Positions 62,474-64,000 of a stretch of 64,000 nt of DNA are shown here, piece after piece. The stretch spans positions 5,014,501 through 5,078,500 of the forward strand of contig NC_014501.1 in assembly GCF_000147335.1 (NCBI RefSeq), read 5' to 3'. The position numbers were made by a program, and so were the translations under genes. This DNA is from Gloeothece verrucosa PCC 7822. GTDB taxonomy: Bacteria > Cyanobacteriota > Cyanobacteriia > Cyanobacteriales > Microcystaceae. Position 1 is the stretch's first letter, and the number at the start of each line of letters is the position of its first letter. The notes beneath the pieces are model-generated. The model did not search any database. It worked only from the letters and a program-made list of their open reading frames with translations, and was not told the origin of the DNA.

Positions 62474-62752
62474 CTAATTAATTTGAGATGAACATTTATT
62501 ATCCCAATTTTTTAACTGAATATCATACCGAGGTTTAGGATTATTAGCATCCCCCCATCTTGCATCCGCTTTCCAAGCGCCGTCTTCTTTTTCTTTTTTC
62601 GGAGTTTCAACCGTTAATTTATGCGTTTCGGGATCGATACAAAGTAAGTTATATTGCTAGTTATCATAGTTATTTTCTAAAGGTTGGTCACAAGCGGCAG
62701 CAATGGCATTAGGATTAATCTTGGCGCGGCTTTTATAATAGACCTCTTGCAT
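62474..62752 (-). pseudogene. Hypothetical small gene broken by an in-frame TAG
   Basis: From ATG 62750-62752 the frame runs 31 codons to TAG 62657-62659 (CTA on the plus strand), then goes on 60 codons to TAG 62474-62476. Both parts look protein-like (MQEVYYKSRAKINPNAIAAA; YNLLCIDPETHKLTVETPKK; PKPRYDIQLKNWDNKCSSQI). It is the first member of a three-gene set with the 115- and 64-residue genes. No family recognised. A CAG-to-TAG change explains the stop. Confidence 0.6.
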
Positions 62753-62821
62753 AATTTACATTTTTAATAGACTCCCCTCTCCTTGTAGGAAAGGGGTTGG
62801 GCGAGAGATCAGATGAAGAAA

Positions 62822-63148
62822 TTACATTCGCGTCAGCGCGGCTATCTTAGCCAGTTTATCTTGATCGAGTCCCTCTAAATCCTTAAGATGCAACCATCCC
62901 TCTTTGACCAACTGGGCAAAGACAAAAATTAGAGCAGAATATTGATAATCATATTTGCCATCTATTTGATGTCTTCTTGCACTTAAGAAGTCATGTAACT
63001 GCCAGACCTGATCGAGATCGACAATTTCAGTAGCTTGAGATCGAATTTGGTTGATTAAAAAAGATGTTTCCCTTTGGTAAGCTTTTGAAAAAGCCTCCTG
63101 AGCAATTTTTTGCTCGGTTTCCGACCAAATAATTTCTGTTTGCTGCAT
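62822..63148 (-). CDS. frp: Fluorescence recovery protein (FRP)
   Basis: FRP binds photoactivated OCP and speeds its return to the inactive orange form and its release from phycobilisomes. The 108-residue all-helical protein has EIIWSETEQKIAQEAFSKAY, then VDLDQVWQLHDFLSARRHQI and QYSALIFVFAQLVKEGWLHL, which fit known FRP. It lies directly behind ocp, 111 bp apart, on the same strand. The gap has a 14-bp inverted repeat. Confidence 0.93.
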   Translation of the reverse strand: MQQTEIIWSETEQKIAQEAFSKAYQRETSFLINQIRSQATEIVDLDQVWQLHDFLSARRHQIDGKYDYQYSALIFVFAQLVKEGWLHLKDLEGLDQDKLAKIAALTRM

Positions 63149-63259
63149 TTAATTAAGTGCTTATTAATTGATAATGGATAAAGGATAATTGATAATGAAG
63201 AATTAATACCAAATTAAGAAAAAATTATCAATTATCCATTATCTATTCTTCGCTTTGTT
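63149..63259. repeat. Gap between ocp and frp with an inverted STRR
   Basis: GGATAATTGATAAT (63183-63196) and ATTATCAATTATCC (63224-63237) are a perfect 14-bp inverted repeat with a 27-bp spacer. The surrounding TTGATAATGGATAA text is repetitive. It could form a hairpin in the ocp-frp transcript or act as a partial terminator. Confidence 0.7.
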
Positions 63260-64000
63260 TTAGCGAACAAAGTTCAACAATTCTTTGGGAGAGGCTAAGA
63301 GATCGATGGCCACAAAGAAAATTTTGCCTTCTGGATTGAGCAAGAACCGCCAAGCAATATTCATGCCCACATTAGCACCAAACCAAGGAGTTTGTACTTT
63401 ACCAGTAACTTTAATTTGCGTGTAACCGTCGTCTGCGGGTTCAGATACGCCTTTTTCGGGGATTAATTTCAGGTTTTGACATTCTTCTTGGAAAAAGCGT
63501 AATATGGCTTCTTTGCCGACGATGGGTCTTTGGAAGGGAGGTTGCAACCCTCCGTCAGGAGTAAACAGGTCAATGAGTGCCTTAAAGTCGTTGGCGTTGA
63601 GGTTGTCCATATAACTTAAGACAGTGGAATTGGTAACTCCGTCAATTGTGACCTGAGTCCGTTGTGACATGGCTTTTGGAGGTTCCACCGGTTCAGAGAC
63701 ACGGGTATAGTTGCCCAATTTACCCGCTTCAAATCCCATATCTACCACGCAATTGCGTAACACGGTAATTTGTTGGCCGGATTCAAGTGCTTTAATGGCT
63801 TCTAATACCGCTTTAGCATTCGCTGAAAGTTTATAACCTTCTGGAATCGGTGCTACAGTGCCGTCTTCCATACCTTGTCCTAATTGAAACCAGAATCCCA
63901 ATTTGATATTAGGGGACCAAGTACCGTAGGTTCTGCAAATGGGTGTGTCAGCACGGTTAGCTAGGTCACACATCACCTGTGTTTGTTGCAGACGGGTCAT
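63260..64000 (-). CDS. ocp: Orange carotenoid protein, 5' end outside the window
   Basis: OCP binds a keto-carotenoid and, when light-activated, quenches phycobilisome excitation. The visible 246 codons run off the right edge; about 70 N-terminal residues are missing. QQTQVMCDLANRADTPICRT and YGTWSPNIKLGFWFQLGQGM belong to the helical N-terminal domain. The linker (RVSEPVEPPKAMSQRTQVTI) and the NTF2-like C-terminal domain (VLSYMDNLNANDFKALIDLF, PWFGANVGMNIAWRFLLNPE) complete it. The FRP gene beside it supports the OCP1 type. Confidence 0.95.
   Translation of the reverse strand: MTRLQQTQVMCDLANRADTPICRTYGTWSPNIKLGFWFQLGQGMEDGTVAPIPEGYKLSANAKAVLEAIKALESGQQITVLRNCVVDMGFEAGKLGNYTRVSEPVEPPKAMSQRTQVTIDGVTNSTVLSYMDNLNANDFKALIDLFTPDGGLQPPFQRPIVGKEAILRFFQEECQNLKLIPEKGVSEPADDGYTQIKVTGKVQTPWFGANVGMNIAWRFLLNPEGKIFFVAIDLLASPKELLNFVR

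Noticed and set aside
1..64000. tRNA, rRNA or riboswitch genes
   Set aside because: I found no cloverleaf-like, T-loop or known riboswitch core sequences between the genes.

Overview
The window is chromosomal DNA of a unicellular cyanobacterium, probably of the Gloeothece/Cyanothece type. This rests on an orange carotenoid protein gene followed by its fluorescence recovery protein, a Gap2-type Calvin-cycle GAPDH, menE for phylloquinone, a two-gene pntA-pntB transhydrogenase locus, DUF2808, DUF2949, DUF2358 and DUF1400 proteins, System II cytochrome c maturation genes (ccdA, ccsB), HIP1 octamers (GCGATCGC) and many short heptamer repeats between genes. The species is an inference. No tRNA, rRNA or CRISPR array was recognised.

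Layout. 1-3 kb (minus): a truncated beta-helix protein, ccsB and ccdA. 3-5 kb: msrA, a DUF29 gene broken by a stop codon, a small unknown gene and a 117-bp MITE-like element. 5-13.5 kb: ABC-2 permease, GAF histidine kinase, an M15-type peptidase, an HMA-like protein, menE, an NblR-like regulator and a DUF192 lipoprotein with a 3' frameshift. 13.5-19.5 kb: a 0.7-kb gene-poor stretch, DUF2949, an efflux operon (adaptor, kinase-like protein, MacB-type permease, no ATPase) and a TPR protein. 19.5-30.6 kb: CheY-like regulator, gyrA, DUF218, pirin with a divergent HxlR regulator, an exported carotenoid oxygenase with DUF1400, an alpha/beta hydrolase and a YyaL-type protein. 30.6-38 kb: a tnpB-less IS200/IS605-like relic, DUF3011, secreted proteins, a ParA/MinD-like pair and an AT-rich GT2 glycosyltransferase inside a 3.4-kb segment bounded by 28-bp inverted repeats.

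38-64 kb: acyltransferase, a diguanylate cyclase, DUF2358 with a peroxiredoxin-like protein, a COQ4-like protein, pntA-pntB with hairpin elements downstream, DUF2808, Uma2, an SPFH protein, a fragment resembling a NACHT C-terminus, dxr, a methyltransferase, ybaB, murC-murB, gap2, an ATPase plus TOPRIM-like pair next to a DUF2126 gene, a small decaying operon, and frp behind ocp at the right edge.

Functional links. OCP and FRP form the photoprotective quenching and recovery pair; the exported carotenoid oxygenase and dxr are other points of carotenoid and isoprenoid metabolism. pntA-pntB and gap2 concern NADPH. murC-murB supply the cell wall, and ccdA-ccsB mature cytochromes c. The most interesting parts are the ATPase/TOPRIM pair (organised like PARIS or OLD-type defence), the solo IS605-type end carrying stable hairpins, the long inverted repeats around the glycosyltransferase segment, and the efflux operon in which a kinase-like protein sits where an ATPase is usually found. 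Several genes look decayed (DUF29, DUF192, the small operon at 62 kb, an Uma2 tail, the NACHT-like tail, and a truncated gene at 43.6 kb).
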